Shown: positions 61,754 to 64,000 of the stretch, piece by piece
Layout of the letters: every line of letters begins with the position of its first letter
Position numbering within the stretch: position 1 is the stretch's first letter
Origin: Chloroflexota bacterium
GTDB lineage: Bacteria > Chloroflexota > Dehalococcoidia > Tepidiformales > Tepidiformaceae
Reading direction: 5' to 3'
DNA length: 64,000 bases
Assembly: GCA_016191435.1 (NCBI GenBank)
Contig: JACPOQ010000035.1
Location: 372,001 to 436,000, forward strand
The notes under the pieces: generated by a model
The model's database searches: none
Told to the model about the DNA's origin: nothing
Seen by the model: only the letters and a program-made list of their open reading frames with translations
Made by a program: the position numbers and the translations under genes

Positions 61754-64000
61754 TGAAACTCCTCCTCTCCTGGCTCCGCGAGCTCGTTGATGTCGACCTG
61801 CCGGCGCCGACCCTCGCGCGGAAGCTGATCGATTCCACGGCCGAGGTAGAGTCGTGGGAGACGATCGGCGCCGATTGGGACCCGGAACGCATCCGCGTGG
61901 CGGAAGTGGTGGCCGTCGAGCCGCACCCGAATGCGGACCGGCTGCGACTCGCGACGGTCGAGACGGGCGCGGGCCGGCAACAGGTTGTGTGTGGCGCGCC
62001 CAACCTCGCCGTCGGGCAAAAGGTCGCGTTCGCGACAGAGGGCGCCCTGCTGGTGGATGGCCACACCGGCGAACGGGCGAAGCTGAAGCTGCGGCCGATC
62101 CGTGGCGTCGAATCCGCCGGCATGGTGCTGAGCGAAAAGGAGCTCGGGCTGAGCGAGGACCACGAGGGCATCCTCGAACTGCCCGCCGATGCCCCCGTCG
62201 GCCGGCCGCTCGTCGAGCAACTCGGCGACGTGGTGTTCGACATCACGACGTGGGCGAACCGCGCTGACCTCCTGGGCGTCCTCGGGCTCGCGCGCGAGGT
62301 ATCCGCGATCACGAGCAAGGTGTTACGCGAGCCAGACCTCACATATGCCGCGAAGGGTCCCGATGTGGGCGCCCTGGTTTCGGTCAGCATCGAAGCACCA
62401 GACCTGTGCCCGCGCTTCACGGCGTCGGTTATCGAAAGCGTGACGATCGGGCCATCGCCGGCGTGGCTGCAGGAACGGCTCCACCGCCACGGGATGCGTC
62501 CCATCAATAACGTCGTCGATATCACCAACTACGTCATGCTGGAGACCGGCCAGCCGCTCCACGCGTTCGATTTCGACCTCGTCCGCGGCAAGCGCATCGT
62601 TGCGCGGCGGGCCACGCCGGGCGAGCACCTGACGACGCTCGATGGAGTAGACCGCGAGCTCGATGGCGAGATGCTGGTGATCTGCGACGGCGAGGGGCCG
62701 GTGGGTATCGCCGGGACCATGGGCGGCGGCAACAGTGAAGTCAGCGACCGCACCCGCAACGTCCTCCTCGAAGTGGCGAACTTCAAGCCGGGCTCAATCC
62801 GCCGCACCTCGACACGGCTGAAACTGCGCACCGAAGCGTCGCTGCGATTCGAAAAGGGACTCGGCCCGGAAATGGCTGAATACGCTCAGCGCCGCGCGCT
62901 CCACCTGTTCGAAGCCCTGACCGGCGGCCGCATCGCCAGCGGACTGGTGGACGTGTTCCCCGGGAAGCAGCCGCCCCGCACCATTGAGCTTCCCGCGGCC
63001 CGCGTCGAGCAGGTGCTGGGGATGACCATCGCCCCGGATGACGTGCGCCGGATACTCACGGACCTCGGCTTCGTCTGCCACTTCGTGCCGCCCGGCCACT
63101 ATACCGTGCAGCCGCCGTACTGGCGCCCCGATGTCGCTATCCCCGATGACGTGGTGGAGGATGTGGCGCGCATCTATGGGTACGACAAGCTGCCGGCGAC
63201 CCACCTGCGCGGGCCCTTGCCGGCGCCCGAGCCGCGCCCGGTGGAGGACCTCCGCGAGCGTGTCCGCGACCTCGCGGTGGCGCTCGGGTTCCAGGAGGTC
63301 ATTACCTATAGCCTCACCGAGCAGGCGAAGCTCGCGCGTGTGGTCGAACCCGGTGACGCGCGGCGGATGGCGCCGCTCTCGGTCGTGAACCCGGTGGCGG
63401 CGCGCCATTCGTTTCTGCGTACGTCGCTCCGGGCCGGGTTGTTGGAAGCATATGCAGGTAATCGCCGGCAACACGAAGGCCCGCTGCGCCTGTTCGAGAT
63501 TGGGTCCGAATACCTCCCCGTGGAGGCGGACCTCCCGCACGAGCGCCCGGTGCTCTGCGCGCTGCTCGGCGGTACACGCGAAGCACGGTGGGCGCGTGCC
63601 GGCCAGCACCGTATCGATTTCTACGACGCGAAGGGCGCCGCCGAAGCGCTGCTCGATGGCCTCGGCGTCCCGGCATCGTATCGGCCCGAGCCGGGCTACG
63701 GGCTGCTCGATGGCCACGCGGCGGTCGTGGCCTCCGGCAAGGAGCTGCTCGGCGTCGTTGCGCAAGTGCACCCGGACACGGCCGCCGCATTCGATATCGG
63801 CGAGCCCGTGTTCCTTGTGGAGTTCTGGATCGAAGACCTGGCGCGCGTGCTCCCCGAGCGGCCGGAGTACGCCGCGCCGTCGCGATTTCCGGAAGTGCGC
63901 CAGGACCTCGCGCTGGTCGTCGATGTCGAAACGCCCGCCGGGCGGGTACTCGACCTCGTGCGGGCGCACCGCTCGGGGACTGTGCGTGTCGCCGCGGAGG
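61753..64000 (+). CDS. pheT: Phenylalanyl-tRNA synthetase beta subunit (cut by window edge)
   Basis: At least 749 codons are open from ATG 61753 to the right edge. Domains in order: KLLLSWLRELVDVDLPAPTL, a tRNA-binding EMAP-like domain (VAVEPHPNADRLRLATVETG, VVCGAPNLAVGQKVAFA), B3/B4 editing domain (PINNVVDITNYVMLETGQPL, HAFDFDLVRG), B5 (RTIELPAARVEQVLGM, VEDVARIYGYDKLP), a catalytic-like core (ITYSLTEQ, NPVAARHSFLRTSL, LRLFEIGSEYLP), then the start of the anticodon-binding FDX-ACB domain (SRFPEVRQDLALVVD). It edits mischarged Tyr-tRNA-Phe and binds tRNA. Only the last 50 or so residues are missing. Confidence 0.97.
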   Translation, partial: MKLLLSWLRELVDVDLPAPTLARKLIDSTAEVESWETIGADWDPERIRVAEVVAVEPHPNADRLRLATVETGAGRQQVVCGAPNLAVGQKVAFATEGALLVDGHTGERAKLKLRPIRGVESAGMVLSEKELGLSEDHEGILELPADAPVGRPLVEQLGDVVFDITTWANRADLLGVLGLAREVSAITSKVLREPDLTYAAKGPDVGALVSVSIEAPDLCPRFTASVIESVTIGPSPAWLQERLHRHGMRPINNVVDITNYVMLETGQPLHAFDFDLVRGKRIVARRATPGEHLTTLDGVDRELDGEMLVICDGEGPVGIAGTMGGGNSEVSDRTRNVLLEVANFKPGSIRRTSTRLKLRTEASLRFEKGLGPEMAEYAQRRALHLFEALTGGRIASGLVDVFPGKQPPRTIELPAARVEQVLGMTIAPDDVRRILTDLGFVCHFVPPGHYTVQPPYWRPDVAIPDDVVEDVARIYGYDKLPATHLRGPLPAPEPRPVEDLRERVRDLAVALGFQEVITYSLTEQAKLARVVEPGDARRMAPLSVVNPVAARHSFLRTSLRAGLLEAYAGNRRQHEGPLRLFEIGSEYLPVEADLPHERPVLCALLGGTREARWARAGQHRIDFYDAKGAAEALLDGLGVPASYRPEPGYGLLDGHAAVVASGKELLGVVAQVHPDTAAAFDIGEPVFLVEFWIEDLARVLPERPEYAAPSRFPEVRQDLALVVDVETPAGRVLDLVRAHRSGTVRVAAE

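Overview
The window is about 66% GC, densely packed and entirely bacterial. Most genes lie close together and many overlap by four bases (ATGA). Gene content suggests a GC-rich, possibly thermophilic member of the Chloroflexota. The hints are a PheS with a cysteine-rich insert, HerA/NurA next to selB, a short class III/IV-type PHA synthase, a WS/DGAT acyltransferase, a 5S rRNA gene standing alone, and several genes whose -10 box sits where a leaderless transcript would start. The phylum is an inference from content, not a measurement.

Layout. 1-4.7 kb is a carbon-storage island: the cut-off start of a wax-ester/triacylglycerol synthase (minus), a lipase-like hydrolase, a phasin (minus), and then, divergent from the phasin, a PadR regulator, a PhaR/PhaE-like subunit, PHA synthase and a coupled GNAT acetyltransferase. 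The phaP / phaQ-phaR-phaC arrangement resembles the Bacillus class IV locus without phaB. 4.7-9.3 kb holds dodecin, TldD, an MFS transporter with an unresolved 5' end, a DEDDh exonuclease and an anchored protein. 9.4-14.5 kb holds a lone 5S rRNA gene with promoter and terminator, ribosomal protein S1, clpC and a DUF488 gene. 14.5-16.5 kb is an atypical island: a low-GC secreted-protein gene behind a promoter whose spacer is mostly a run of 15 C, coupled to a membrane-anchored protein. 16.8-25.3 kb is rpoB-rpoC.

25.3-37 kb holds a secreted hypothetical, a crotonase, and a tightly coupled minus-strand operon selB-nurA-HAS-barrel gene-herA. These are followed by nadD, a membrane protein, a glutaredoxin-like protein, lgt, a second crotonase and a vapBC toxin-antitoxin pair. 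37-45.5 kb is a translationally coupled pbpC and alpha-2-macroglobulin pair; the macroglobulin lacks the thioester motif. 45.5-55.2 kb holds NIPSNAP, a glycosyltransferase, an FkbM methyltransferase, a multi-PAS diguanylate cyclase, lemA, htpX, an EEP hydrolase, moeA and a stand-alone Lrp sensor domain.

55.2-60.0 kb is the most unusual part. It is a four-gene minus-strand cassette: an unknown protein, a second unknown with no clear P-loop, a BrxC/BrxD-type (DUF2791-like) P-loop ATPase and a compact SNF2 helicase. The cassette abuts, in frame, a truncated NHL-repeat gene, as if it had replaced the 5' part of that gene. It has no BREX methylase or phosphatase genes beside it and is the best candidate here for an undescribed, possibly defence-related, system. 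60.2-64 kb is pheS-pheT, split by a four-helix-bundle (S23/IVP) gene that is bracketed by arrays with a 7-bp period.
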